Made by a program: the position numbers and the translations under genes. DNA of 64,000 bases from Leucobacter massiliensis. Lineage in GTDB: Bacteria; Actinomycetota; Actinomycetes; Actinomycetales; Microbacteriaceae. Under the pieces are notes generated by a model. It saw only the letters and a program-made list of their open reading frames with translations. It ran no database searches and had not been told where the DNA came from. Shown in pieces: positions 8,473 to 16,940 of this stretch. Position 1 is the first letter of the stretch. Every line of letters begins with the position of its first letter. The stretch lies in assembly GCF_002982315.1 (NCBI RefSeq), contig NZ_MWZD01000017.1:806001-870000 (forward strand), written 5' to 3'.

Positions 8473-10079
8473 GTGCTGAGCACCCGGGCGCCGAGCAGCG
8501 CGCTCGGCGCCGCCTCGAGCGGGTTGACGTCGAGCACGATGAAGTTCGCGTCGAGGCCCACGCTCACCCGCCCGCAGCTGTCCTCCATCTCACCGGCGTA
8601 GGCGCCGCCCGCCGTGAGGGCGGTCAGCGCCTCGGCGGGGGTGAAGACCCGCTCGGGGTGGTACGGCGGCAGCTCGGGGGAGAGCACCGATCCTGCGGTC
8701 AGCGCGATGTAGAGGTTCGGCAGCGGCTCGTGGGGGGCGGTCGGTGCGTCGGTTCCGAGGGTGAGCGCAACGCCCGCCTCGCGGAACTTGTGCCAGGGGA
8801 AGCCGGCCTCGCCGCGCGCGTCGCCGAGCATCGCCTTCCAGTTGTCGAGCACGGCGGGGTCGCAGTGCACAGGCTGCATGGAGGCGGTCACGCCGAGCTC
8901 GGCCATGCGCGCGATGGTCGTGTCCGCGACCGACTCCAGGTGCTCGATGCGGTGGCGCCGGGGGCGAGGGCCGTTCTCGCGGATCGCCTGCTCGACGGCG
9001 TCGAGGGCGATCTCGCTCGTGCGGTCCCCGATCGCGTGCATCGCGATCTGCAACCCTGCCCGGTCGGCGGCGGCGACCACGGGCATCACCCGCTCCGCGT
9101 TCCAGATCGGCTCGGCGTTGCTGCCGTTGGCGTAGGGCGCGCGCATGGTCGCGGTGCAGGCGTCGATCACGCCGTCCATGATGAGCTTCACGCCGGCGAT
9201 CCGAAGCCAGGGCGCGGCGTCGCTCGCCGCGATCTCGTCGCGCAGCCGCACGATGCCCTCGACTGCGGCGAGGTCCCGAGCGGTGTCGCCGCTCGGCTCG
9301 ATGATCCAGTGAGCGGTGATCGGGAAGGGGAGCCGTCCGTCTCGCGCCACGATCGCGCGCAGCGCCGCCACCTGGGGCGCGTTCAGCGACATCTCGGTCG
9401 CGCCCGTCACGCCGACGCCCAGATACGTCTCGAAGGCGAGATCGAGGGCGCGCACCGTGTCGGCCTCGGTGTGCTGGGCCTCGAGGAAGTTCCAGGCGTA
9501 CTGCGTGCCGGCGGTCTCGTAGAGCATGCCGGTGGCGTCGCCGTTCTCGTCCCGTGCGATCTCTCCGCCGATCGGGTCGGGGGTGTCGCGGGTGATCCCC
9601 ATCTCGCGCAGCGCCGCCGAGTTCACCCACACGGAGTGCAGGTCGTTGGCGTCGAGGTAGGCCGGCACCTCGGGTAGCACCTCGTCGATCATCGCCGCCG
9701 TGGGCTTGCCGCCCTCGATCGCGTCGAAGAGCCAGCTGATGCCGAGGATCCTCGGTGCCTCGGGGTCGGCCTCGCGCGCGGCGAGGAGGCGCTGCTGGAT
9801 CTCGTCGAGCGAGCCGCAGTCGCGCAGCTGCACCTTCGAGAGGGCGTTGCCGAAGCCGGTCAGGTGGGAGTGCGAGTCGATGATCCCCGGCGAGACGAAG
9901 GCGCCGCCGAGGTCGAGTTCGGCGAGGGCCTCTGCTCCGCTGACCGCCGTGCGCACCTCGTCGAGTGACCCGACCGCCGAAAAGCGGCCGTCGGTCACGG
10001 CGAAGGCGTCGACGACGGCGGGGAACGGTGCCGCGTCGGCGGTGAAGACGGTGGCATTCCGGTAGATGGTGGTGGGCAT
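8439..10079 (-). CDS. Amidohydrolase, YtcJ / N-substituted formamide deformylase-like (copy 1)
   Basis: A 546-residue metal-dependent amidohydrolase starting at ATG 10079 behind GGAAAGGAG. Metal ligands of the TIM-barrel superfamily are visible: H70-S-H72, a Lys in GVKLIMDG, His in MHAIGD, His in RIEHLE and Asp in LGTDAPT. Length and sequence style match the YtcJ/NfdA subgroup, whose characterised member removes formyl from N-substituted formamides; other members are uncharacterised, so the substrate is inferred only. It lies 26 bp behind the APC permease gene on the same strand, so uptake and hydrolysis appear coupled. A second, clearly related but divergent pair lies at 12492-15583. Cytoplasmic, no signal peptide. 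Confidence 0.88.
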   Translation of the reverse strand: MPTTIYRNATVFTADAAPFPAVVDAFAVTDGRFSAVGSLDEVRTAVSGAEALAELDLGGAFVSPGIIDSHSHLTGFGNALSKVQLRDCGSLDEIQQRLLAAREADPEAPRILGISWLFDAIEGGKPTAAMIDEVLPEVPAYLDANDLHSVWVNSAALREMGITRDTPDPIGGEIARDENGDATGMLYETAGTQYAWNFLEAQHTEADTVRALDLAFETYLGVGVTGATEMSLNAPQVAALRAIVARDGRLPFPITAHWIIEPSGDTARDLAAVEGIVRLRDEIAASDAAPWLRIAGVKLIMDGVIDACTATMRAPYANGSNAEPIWNAERVMPVVAAADRAGLQIAMHAIGDRTSEIALDAVEQAIRENGPRPRRHRIEHLESVADTTIARMAELGVTASMQPVHCDPAVLDNWKAMLGDARGEAGFPWHKFREAGVALTLGTDAPTAPHEPLPNLYIALTAGSVLSPELPPYHPERVFTPAEALTALTAGGAYAGEMEDSCGRVSVGLDANFIVLDVNPLEAAPSALLGARVLSTYVRGEEMHRA

Positions 10080-10105
10080 GATGTCGTTGCTCCTTTCCGG
10101 GCAGC

Positions 10106-11527
10106 TCAGTCGCGGCCGGTGTGCAGGGGGTACTCCTCGGCGAGGGCGTCGATCGCCTCGGTCGAGGGGGCGTCCTCGGAGAAGTCGAGCTTCGGGACGG
10201 GGCGCCGGAAGAAGCCGGTCTTGAGGGCGAGGATGATCACGCCGATGAGCATCCAGATCCCGCCGACGAGCCAGGTGAGGGCTTCGAGCGAGGTCCACAG
10301 CCAGATGGTGAGTCCGAAGCCGATGAGGGGGATCGCGCCGTACCGGATCACCTGCCAGGTGGTGAGCGGATCCTGCCGCCCGCCCTTCGGGAAGAGGTAG
10401 CTGCGGATGACCGCCAGGTTCACCATCGCGAAGGCGGCCAGCGCGCCGAAGGAGATCATGAACGCGGCCTGGTCGAGGCTGAGGAAGAGCCCCGAGAGGG
10501 CGAACACCGAGACGACGGTGGCGGCGACGACGGGGGTGCCGAAGCGCTTGGAGAGGATGCCGAGGGGCCGGGGGAGGATGCCGTCGCGCCCCATCGAGTA
10601 GAGGATCCGCGAGACCGCGACCTGTCCGGCGAGGCCGGATCCGAAACAGCCCGCGACGGTGATGATGATGAAGATCACGGTGAGCACTTCGCCGCCGACG
10701 TGGGAGAAGAGCACGACGCCGGCCGCATCGAGGAGCTGCTGCGAGGCCTGGCTCCAGTCGTCGAGGAAGTAGGCGCGGGCGCCGACCCAGGACACGAAGA
10801 TGAAGAGCAGGCCGCCGATGATGGTGGTGAGCATGATGGCGCGCGGGATGTCCGTGCGGGGGCGCTTCGCCTCCTCGGAGAGCGTGGAGACGGCGTCGAA
10901 ACCGAGGAATGACAGGGCGAGCACGGCGGCGCCGGTGAAGATGGGGCTGTAGCCGGCGGAGCCGGGGATGAAGGGCTCGATGAGGCTCGGCGCGTTCGGG
11001 TCGTTGATCGCCGTCTTGATGGCGAGGATCGCGAAGACGAGCACGGCGGCGAGGGAGACGACCACGATGGCGGTGTTGATCTTGCCGACGAGCGAGATGC
11101 CGAGCACGTTGAAGATGAACACGCCGACGAGCGCGGCGAGCGTGAACACCCAGCTGGGCACGCTCGGGAACTGGGTGCCGACGTAGAGGCCCAGGATCAG
11201 GAAGTTGATCATGGGGATGAAGAGGTAGTCGAGGAGCAGCACCCAGCCGGTGAGGAAGCCGGCGGCACCGCCGAAGGACTGCTGCGAGTAGGTGTAGGCC
11301 GAGCCGGCGACCGGGTAGCGGCGCACCATTGCGGCGTAGCTCGACGCCGTGAAGAGCATGACGACCAGGGCGACCACGTAGGAGGCGACGAGGTGGCCCT
11401 CGGTGATCTGGTTCACGATGCCGTAGGTGGTGAACACCGTGCCGATCGCCATGTAGGACAGGCCGAAGAGGGTCAGGGTGACGGGACCCAGCGTTCGCCT
11501 GAGGTGTGGCGCGGAGGCTGTGGACAT
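10106..11527 (-). CDS. APC-family amino acid/amine permease (copy 1)
   Basis: This 473-residue integral membrane protein has about 12 hydrophobic segments and APC-superfamily blocks: AGSAYTYSQQSFGG in helix 2-3, LSFLGFDAVSTLSEEAKRP in the central region, and SRILYSMGRDGILPRPL later. The overall look is that of the putrescine/amine importer-like APC subgroup. The ATG at 11527 follows AAAGGAG. It is the first gene of a two-gene unit with the amidohydrolase at 8439 and is divergent from the tetR gene, with an inverted repeat in the shared promoter region. Substrate is presumably the amidohydrolase substrate or its product (inference). Confidence 0.9.
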   Translation of the reverse strand: MSTASAPHLRRTLGPVTLTLFGLSYMAIGTVFTTYGIVNQITEGHLVASYVVALVVMLFTASSYAAMVRRYPVAGSAYTYSQQSFGGAAGFLTGWVLLLDYLFIPMINFLILGLYVGTQFPSVPSWVFTLAALVGVFIFNVLGISLVGKINTAIVVVSLAAVLVFAILAIKTAINDPNAPSLIEPFIPGSAGYSPIFTGAAVLALSFLGFDAVSTLSEEAKRPRTDIPRAIMLTTIIGGLLFIFVSWVGARAYFLDDWSQASQQLLDAAGVVLFSHVGGEVLTVIFIIITVAGCFGSGLAGQVAVSRILYSMGRDGILPRPLGILSKRFGTPVVAATVVSVFALSGLFLSLDQAAFMISFGALAAFAMVNLAVIRSYLFPKGGRQDPLTTWQVIRYGAIPLIGFGLTIWLWTSLEALTWLVGGIWMLIGVIILALKTGFFRRPVPKLDFSEDAPSTEAIDALAEEYPLHTGRD

Positions 11528-11590
11528 CGGATCTCCTTTGATACGTCGTGAGGGGTGTCGCGGGGCGCCCGCGATGGGAAGGCGGTCTAA

Positions 11591-11610
11591 AATGAACAAG
11601 GTTCTTTTTC
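11591..11610. promoter_or_regulatory. Candidate TetR operator between APC permease 1 and tetR
   Basis: The 13-base core AACAAGGTTCTTT at 11595-11607 is an imperfect inverted repeat, sitting in a TGAAC context. It resembles the perfect AACGAAGTTCGTT at 15630-15642 upstream of the second module, differing at three positions. It lies 68 bases before the permease start and 94 before tetR, well placed for repression of both directions. Confidence 0.6.
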
Positions 11611-11700
11611 CCGAGCATAGACTATACCCCGAAGAGCACCGAGGCCGAAGCGCAGCTCCCGCCGCGCCGTGAGCCCCGTGCCGAGACGAGAGAGTGCCAC

Positions 11701-12537
11701 ATGGACAGTGCCGTTCAGAGCGCCAAACGATCGGGCCGCCGCAGGGTGGGCCGGCCGAGCCAGCAAGTGCTGTCGCGGAAGAAGATCATCGAAACCGCCC
11801 TGCGGCTCCTCGACGCGCACGGGCAGGACGGTTTCGGCATGCGCGACATCGCCGCCGAGCTGGGGGTGCGCGCCTCCGCGCTCTACAACCACGTCGAGGG
11901 CAAGGAGGACATCTTCCGGGGCATCCGCGAGCTCATCGGCGAGCGGATCTCGGGCGAGATGTTCGAGACCGATCCCTGGGACGTCGCCCTCGTCGCCTGG
12001 GCGCGCGAGTACCGCGACGCCTTCGCCGCCCACCCGCCCACGATCGCCCTGCTCGCGGTCATGCCGCTGCATCCCGAGTCCTCCGTGAGCCTCGCCTACG
12101 ACCGGGTGATCCGCTCCCTCGCAGCGGAAGGGTGGAGCCGGGACGAGGCCCTCAACATCCTCGTGTCCCTCGAGTCCTTCATCCTCGGCTCCGCACTCGA
12201 CGCCGCCGCGGCGCCCGACATGATGGATCCGGGCCCGCGCGCAGACGTGCCCGAGTTCTCGGCCGCCTACGCCGCGCGAGCCGTGCTCGTCGAGCGCACC
12301 GCGACCCCGCCCGCGGACCTCGCCTTCGAGACCGGCCTGCGTCTCATCCTGAACGGCCTCCGAGCCGAGCGGGCCGAGCGGTCCGGGCGCCGCCGCCCGG
12401 ACCGCTCCGGCGTCCCCGGTGAGCCCGCCTCCGGTCCCGCGCCGGAGGCGCAGGACTCAGCGGATCCCTCCGAGGATGCTCCCCGCACCGCTCAGGCGCG
12501 TCCGGTGCCCTCGAGCGGGTACTCCTCCGCGAGCTGA
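11701..12537 (+). CDS. TetR/AcrR-family transcriptional regulator
   Basis: The protein has 278 residues. The DNA-binding domain is at about 25-75: KKIIETALRLLDAHGQDGFGMRDIAAELGVRASALYNHVEGKEDI, a complete TetR helix-turn-helix. A ligand-binding helical domain of the TetR_C type follows to about 215. The last 60 or so residues are Arg/Pro/Ser-rich, begin at a strong hairpin (12376-12407) and overlap the convergent permease gene by 46 bases; they look like read-through rather than domain. Placed between two amidohydrolase-permease modules and divergent from the first, it is the likely local repressor of both and of itself, via the related inverted repeats at 11595 and 15630. Ligand unknown. Confidence 0.88.
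   Translation: MDSAVQSAKRSGRRRVGRPSQQVLSRKKIIETALRLLDAHGQDGFGMRDIAAELGVRASALYNHVEGKEDIFRGIRELIGERISGEMFETDPWDVALVAWAREYRDAFAAHPPTIALLAVMPLHPESSVSLAYDRVIRSLAAEGWSRDEALNILVSLESFILGSALDAAAAPDMMDPGPRADVPEFSAAYAARAVLVERTATPPADLAFETGLRLILNGLRAERAERSGRRRPDRSGVPGEPASGPAPEAQDSADPSEDAPRTAQARPVPSSGYSSAS
12376..12407 (+). terminator. Strong hairpin inside the 3' end of tetR
   Basis: The arms GAGCGGTCCGGGCG (12376-12389) and its exact reverse complement (12394-12407) enclose a 4-base loop. No T tract follows. The tetR frame runs straight through it, which is why I suspect the original stop codon lay near here. Confidence 0.5.
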
Positions 12538-13925
12538 TCGATCTGCTCGGTGGTCGGATCCGACTCGGAGAAGTCCATCTTCGGCACCGGCCGCTTGAAG
12601 AAGCCGGTCACGAGCGCGATGATGACCACGCCGACCGCGAGCCAGATGAGGCCGACCAGCCAGGTGGTCGCCTCCAGGGAGGTCCACAGCCAGATCGTCA
12701 GGGCGAAGCCGATGAGCGGGAGCACGCCGTAGCGGATCACCTGCCAGGCGGTGAGCGGACCCTGCCTGCCTCCCCGCGGGAAGAGGTAGGTCCGGATCAC
12801 CGAGAGGTTGACCATCGCGAAGGCGGCCAGTGCCCCGAAGGAGATCATGAAGGCGACCACGTCGAGCGGGAGGAACAGTGCGGAGAGCGCGAACACCGAC
12901 ACCACGCAGGCGGCGACGACCGGGGTGCCGAAGCGGCGGTGCAGGCGCGACAGCGGCCTCGGCAGCATCCCGTCCCGGCCCATCGCGTAGAGGATCCGCG
13001 ACACCGACACCTGGCCGGTCATCCCCGAACCGAAGGCGCCCACCACGTAGACCGCGACGAAGAACGAGGTGAGCCAGTCCACGCCGAAGGTGTCCATGAC
13101 GGTGGTGCCCGCGGCGTCGATCTGCTCGGGGGTGAGGGTGCTCCAGTCGGGGTGGAAGGCGAGACCGCCGGACCAGGAGACGAGGATGAAGAACAGGCCG
13201 CCCACCAGGGTGGCGAGCACGATCGCCCGCGGGATGTCCTTCCGGGGGCGCTTCGCCTCCTCCGAGAGGGTCGACACCGCGTCGAAGCCGAGGAAGGAGA
13301 GCGCCAGGATGGCGGCGCCGGAGGCGACCGCGCCGATCCCGCCCTCCCCGAAGGAGAACGGCTCCAGGATCCCGACGGACATGTCGCCGCCCAGGTACTC
13401 CTTGAAGGCGAGGGCCATGAACACGACGACCAGCACCACCGACAGCGCGATGATGACGAAATTCGCCTTGTTGACCAGGGTGATGCCCAGCACGTTGAAC
13501 AGCAGCACGAGCAGCAGCGCCGCAAGGGTGAACACCCACACCGGGATCGCGGGGAACTCGGTGTTGAGATAGATCCCGATGAGCATGAAGTTGATCATCG
13601 GGATGAAGAGGTAGTCGAGCAGCATCACCCAGCCGGTGAGGAATCCCGCGGCGCCGCCGAAGGACTGCTGGGTGTAGGTGTACGCGGATCCTGCCACCGG
13701 GTACTTGCGCACCATCGCGGCGTAGCTGCCAGCGGTGAAGAGCATGGTGACGACGGCGACGACGTAGGAGGCGGGGAGGTGCCCGTCGGTCACCTGATTG
13801 ACGATGCCGTAGGTGGTGAAGACCGTGATGACGGTCATGTAGGTGACGCCGAAGAGCGTCAGGCCGAGGAGGCCGAGCTCTCGCTTCAGCCGGGGCCGCT
13901 GCGCGGACGTGGTCTCGGTACTCAC
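12492..13925 (-). CDS. APC-family amino acid/amine permease (copy 2)
   Basis: This 477-residue paralogue of the permease at 10106-11527 has the same blocks: AGSAYTYTQQSFGGAAGFLTGW, YLFIPMINFM, LALSFLGFDAVSTLSEEAKRP, SRILYAMGRDGMLPRPL, and the same tail ending in LAEEYPL. The GTG at 13925 follows GAAGGAG. It sits 44 bp behind amidohydrolase copy 2 on the same strand, so gene order is reversed relative to module 1 (there permease first, here hydrolase first). The 3' end overlaps tetR by 46 bases, tail to tail. Twelve membrane segments are predicted by eye. Probably imports the substrate of the neighbouring hydrolase. Confidence 0.9.
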   Translation of the reverse strand: MSTETTSAQRPRLKRELGLLGLTLFGVTYMTVITVFTTYGIVNQVTDGHLPASYVVAVVTMLFTAGSYAAMVRKYPVAGSAYTYTQQSFGGAAGFLTGWVMLLDYLFIPMINFMLIGIYLNTEFPAIPVWVFTLAALLLVLLFNVLGITLVNKANFVIIALSVVLVVVFMALAFKEYLGGDMSVGILEPFSFGEGGIGAVASGAAILALSFLGFDAVSTLSEEAKRPRKDIPRAIVLATLVGGLFFILVSWSGGLAFHPDWSTLTPEQIDAAGTTVMDTFGVDWLTSFFVAVYVVGAFGSGMTGQVSVSRILYAMGRDGMLPRPLSRLHRRFGTPVVAACVVSVFALSALFLPLDVVAFMISFGALAAFAMVNLSVIRTYLFPRGGRQGPLTAWQVIRYGVLPLIGFALTIWLWTSLEATTWLVGLIWLAVGVVIIALVTGFFKRPVPKMDFSESDPTTEQIDQLAEEYPLEGTGRA

Positions 13926-13969
13926 GGTGTTCTCCTTCGAATGAGTGAGCGGGGGGGGGGAAGGGGGGA

Positions 13970-15583
13970 TCAGGCGGTGAAGGTGGGCGCGCCCGCGAGC
14001 CAGGTGCCGCGCACCTCGATCTCGGGAATCGCCCCGGGGGCGACGAGCAGGGGATCGGCGGAGAGCCACACCGCGTCCGCCGCCTGCCCGAGCTCGAGCG
14101 TTCCGCGGTCGGGCGCGAGCGCCTGGCGCGCGATGCCGCGGGTGTAGGCCGCGAACGCCGTGGCGGGATCCACGCGCTCCTCGGGCAGCCAGGCGGCCTC
14201 CGCGGGCTCGTCGTGGCCGTGACGGGTGATCGCCGTCGCGAGCGCCGGCCGCCAGTCCGGGGTGGTGACCGGCCAGTCGCTGCCGAAGGTCACGGTGGCG
14301 CCCGAGCGGTGCACCGAGCCGATGAGGTACTGCCACTCGTCGCGCGGGTGGCCGAGATGCGGGATGGTGAGCGCGCGCATCACGGCGTCGCACTGCGCCC
14401 AGTACGGCTCGAAGTTGGCGATGACGCCGAGCGCGGCGAAACGTTCCACGTCATCCGGGGCCAGCACGGCCACGTGCGCGATCACGTGATGGCGCTCGCG
14501 CGGCGCATTCGCGGCCTGCGCCGCCTCCAGAGCGTCGAGCGCGAAGCGGTTCGCGGCGTCCCCGATAGCGTGCAGATGCAGCTGGAAGCCGGCGGCGTCG
14601 AAAGCGGCGGTCGCGGCGCTCAGCTCCTCGGGGCTCCAGTTGGGCAGGCCCCGCTCGTCCGGGCGGTCGGCGTAGGGCTCGATGAGCGCGGCGGTGTGGT
14701 TCTCCACGACGCCGTCCACGAAGAACTTCACCGTGTGCGCGGTGAGACGCTCGTGGCCGAGACCGCGCACTTGCTCGCGCATCTCCGCGAACTCCGTGAG
14801 CTGCTCGCGCCAGCGCGCGGGGTCCGCGCGGAAGGCGAGGTTCACCCGGGCGTGCAGGCGGCCCTCCTCGGCCGCCGCGAAGTAGACGGCCAGATCCGCC
14901 GGTTCCACCCACGCGTCCTGCACCCAGGTGGTGCCCTGGGCGGCGTAGCGCCGGGTGGCGCGCTCGATGGCGGCGACCCGCTGTTCGAGTGCGAACGCCG
15001 GGGCGACGTTCGCGAGGAAGTCGTTCGCGGCCGCCTCCTGCAGCGTGCCCAGCGGCGAGCCGTCCTCGCGGCGCACGATGCGCCCGAGCGCGGGATCGGG
15101 GGTGTCTGCGGTGATCCCGCCCGCCGCGAGCGCCGCGGAGTTGACCCACGCGGTGTGATAGTCCCAGGCGCGCAGGATGGTGGGCGTGTCGCCGGTCACC
15201 TCGTCGAGCCAGCGAGCGTCGAAGAGTCCGCCCTCGGCGAAGGTGGCGTCATAGCTGCCGCCGACGATCCACTCGGCCTCCGGGTGCTCGGTCTTCCAGG
15301 CCGCGACCGCGTCCAGGACGCCGCGCAGATCGGAGGCGGCGCGGATCGCGGGGCCCAGGTCCTCCTGGCCGCCCAGCAGGGGGTGCGCGTGACCGTCCCC
15401 GGGCGCCGGGGCGAGCGTGCCTCCGGCGAGGTCCACGACGGAGAAGCCGGGCTGCCCGGCGAGCGCGGCGGCATCCTCGCCGAGCGCGATCACGGAGCCG
15501 TCACGCACGGCGAGCGCGTGGCTGCGCTGCGCCGACTCGGGATCCACCAGGACGGTCCCGCCGAGAAAAACCGTGCTCGTCAT
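13970..15583 (-). CDS. Amidohydrolase, YtcJ / N-substituted formamide deformylase-like (copy 2)
   Basis: The 537-residue amidohydrolase starts at ATG 15583; an upstream in-frame ATG would place translation inside the operator. Metal-site residues: H65-A-H67, Lys in HTVKFFVDG, His in HLHAIGDAA, His in HHVIAHVA and Asp in FGSDWPV. It is clearly the same subgroup as copy 1 but well diverged, so a different substrate range is likely. It is first in a unit with permease 2. Between the two genes is a 10-G run at 13951-13960. The promoter region carries the perfect inverted repeat at 15630-15642. Confidence 0.88.
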   Translation of the reverse strand: MTSTVFLGGTVLVDPESAQRSHALAVRDGSVIALGEDAAALAGQPGFSVVDLAGGTLAPAPGDGHAHPLLGGQEDLGPAIRAASDLRGVLDAVAAWKTEHPEAEWIVGGSYDATFAEGGLFDARWLDEVTGDTPTILRAWDYHTAWVNSAALAAGGITADTPDPALGRIVRREDGSPLGTLQEAAANDFLANVAPAFALEQRVAAIERATRRYAAQGTTWVQDAWVEPADLAVYFAAAEEGRLHARVNLAFRADPARWREQLTEFAEMREQVRGLGHERLTAHTVKFFVDGVVENHTAALIEPYADRPDERGLPNWSPEELSAATAAFDAAGFQLHLHAIGDAANRFALDALEAAQAANAPRERHHVIAHVAVLAPDDVERFAALGVIANFEPYWAQCDAVMRALTIPHLGHPRDEWQYLIGSVHRSGATVTFGSDWPVTTPDWRPALATAITRHGHDEPAEAAWLPEERVDPATAFAAYTRGIARQALAPDRGTLELGQAADAVWLSADPLLVAPGAIPEIEVRGTWLAGAPTFTA

Positions 15584-15624
15584 CCGTGGCCCCCATTGCC
15601 GATCCCGAAGTAGTCCCGAACTCA

Positions 15625-15645
15625 TAATGAACGAAGTTCGTTATT
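15625..15645. promoter_or_regulatory. Candidate TetR operator upstream of amidohydrolase 2
   Basis: The sequence AACGAAGTTCGTT (15630-15642) is a perfect inverted repeat (6+1+6) within an AT-rich patch TAATGAACGAAGTTCGTTAT. It lies about 47 bases upstream of the amidohydrolase start. It matches the repeat next to tetR at ten of thirteen core positions and shares the TGAAC flank, suggesting the same TetR protein binds both. Confidence 0.65.
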
Positions 15646-15820
15646 GGTCCGGGCACGAGACTAGTACGAATTGCTCGCGTGCGCGCGCAATCGCCCGCCG
15701 GGTATCGCGTTACGCGGCCGTGCGGCCGCGCGAGGGCGCACCCGGGTGCGCCGCCGCACGGGCTCCGGACCCCATGCGCGCCTGCGGGAACACGGCAACG
15801 GGCATCCGCCCGCGCGCGGG

Positions 15821-16705
15821 TCAGCGGAAGATGATCGTGCGATCCCCGTCGGCGAGGATCCGGTTCTCCGCGAACCAGCCCACCGCGCGGCGCAGCACCC
15901 GCGCCTCCTCGTCCTGGCCCAGCTGCACCAGCTCGGGCGGCGAGTAGGAGTGGTCGACGCGCACCACGTCCTGCTCGATGATGGGTCCCTCGTCGAGGTC
16001 CGTCGTGACGAAGTGGGCCGTGGCGCCGATCAGCTTCACCCCGCGCTGATGCGCCTGACGGTACGGGTTCGCGCCCTTGAAGCCGGGCAGGAAGGAGTGG
16101 TGGATGTTGATGGCGCGGCCGGCCAGAGCAGCGCACAGCTCGGGCGACAGGATCTGCATGTAGCGCGCCAGCACCACGAGCTCGATGTCGTGCTGTTCGA
16201 CGGCTTCGAGCACGCGCGCTTCGAAGTCCGCGCGCTCCTCTGGGCTCGCGATCGCGCGATGCTCGAAGGGCACGCCGTAGAACTCCGCGATGTCGCGCAC
16301 GGTCTCGTGGTTGGAGAGGATCAGCGGCACCTCGATGGGCAGCTGACCCCCGCGGCGGCGGTAGAGCAGGTCGTTGACGCAGTGGGTGGCGGTCGAGGCG
16401 AGCAGGAGCGTGCGCACGGGCCGGCCCACCACGTCGAGGCGCCAGCTCATGTCGTAGCGCGCGGTGACGGGGGCGAGCGCGTCGCCGAAGCGGTCCTCGA
16501 AGCCGTGCTCCTGCTCCGCGGCGCTCACCTGGAGACGCATGAAGAAACGGCCGGTGTCGGCGCTCGCGAACTGCTGGCTCTCCTCGATATTGCCGCCGGC
16601 CGTCACGACGGCGCCGCTGACGGCGTGCACGATGCCGGGCCCGTCGATGCAGGAGAGTGTCAGCACCCACTGGGGTGCGGGAGCGTGGTTCGCGTTGGGA
16701 GTCAC
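15821..16705 (-). CDS. purU: Formyltetrahydrofolate deformylase
   Basis: The 294-residue protein starts at GTG 16705. It has an N-terminal ACT-like domain (about 5-85; LTLSCIDGPGIVHAVSGAV) and a C-terminal formyltransferase fold. The catalytic region INIHHSFLPGFKGANPY followed by GATAHFVTTDLDEGPII contains the Asn, His and Asp triad positions of PurU/GART enzymes. It hydrolyses 10-formyl-THF to THF plus formate, balancing the one-carbon pool. It is divergent from glyA-folD and upstream of amidohydrolase 2 on the same strand, with a 237-bp gap, so it is probably its own transcription unit. Confidence 0.93.
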   Translation of the reverse strand: MTPNANHAPAPQWVLTLSCIDGPGIVHAVSGAVVTAGGNIEESQQFASADTGRFFMRLQVSAAEQEHGFEDRFGDALAPVTARYDMSWRLDVVGRPVRTLLLASTATHCVNDLLYRRRGGQLPIEVPLILSNHETVRDIAEFYGVPFEHRAIASPEERADFEARVLEAVEQHDIELVVLARYMQILSPELCAALAGRAINIHHSFLPGFKGANPYRQAHQRGVKLIGATAHFVTTDLDEGPIIEQDVVRVDHSYSPPELVQLGQDEEARVLRRAVGWFAENRILADGDRTIIFR

Positions 16706-16779
16706 GGAGAACCAGGGTAGTGGATGCGCCGAGGCGGAAGCGCCGGGGCTCCGCTCGCTCCGGCCGGTCCTCGCCCCGC

Positions 16780-16817
16780 CAGCGTTTCCGATCCCGAATC
16801 CGCTTGCTAAGCTGATG
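16780..16817 (+). promoter_or_regulatory. Promoter before the glyA riboswitch
   Basis: An extended -10, TTGCTAAGCT, ends at about 16813, with a weak TTTCCG 17 bases upstream of the hexamer. Transcription would start near 16818, right at the first conserved bases of the ZTP aptamer, which supports the call. Confidence 0.45.
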
Positions 16818-16893
16818 GGGTCGTGACTGGCGTGCAGATGGGACACCATCGGGGAACGACACCATCTCGTGAATTGGCCGCTCGCCTGGGTCG
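16818..16893 (+). ncRNA. ZTP riboswitch (pfl motif) upstream of glyA-folD
   Basis: The conserved 5' block GGGTCGTGACTGGCG (16818-16832), the central GGGACACCATCGGGGAACG stretch, and the 3' pseudoknot block GGCCGCTCGCCTGGGT (to about 16891) match the pfl/ZTP aptamer as I know it. ZTP and ZMP (AICAR ribotide) signal 10-formyl-THF shortage, and glyA and folD are classic targets. A short CCCGCG-CGTG-CGCGGG hairpin (16905-16920) sits just before the GGAG ribosome-binding site, with no T tract, so control is probably at translation. Confidence 0.85.
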
Positions 16894-16940
16894 AAATTCT
16901 GGATCCCGCGCGTGCGCGGGGGAAACGCAGAGGAGCACAC

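Noticed and set aside
13951-13960. 10-G run between amidohydrolase 2 and permease 2 as another assembly break
   Set aside because: No adapter or fold-back is nearby, both flanking genes are intact and a ribosome-binding site follows; a natural homopolymer is adequate, though its exact length may be uncertain.
14213-15613. 466-codon open frame opposite amidohydrolase 2
   Set aside because: Antisense shadow; the minus-strand frame carries all metal ligands and a proper start.
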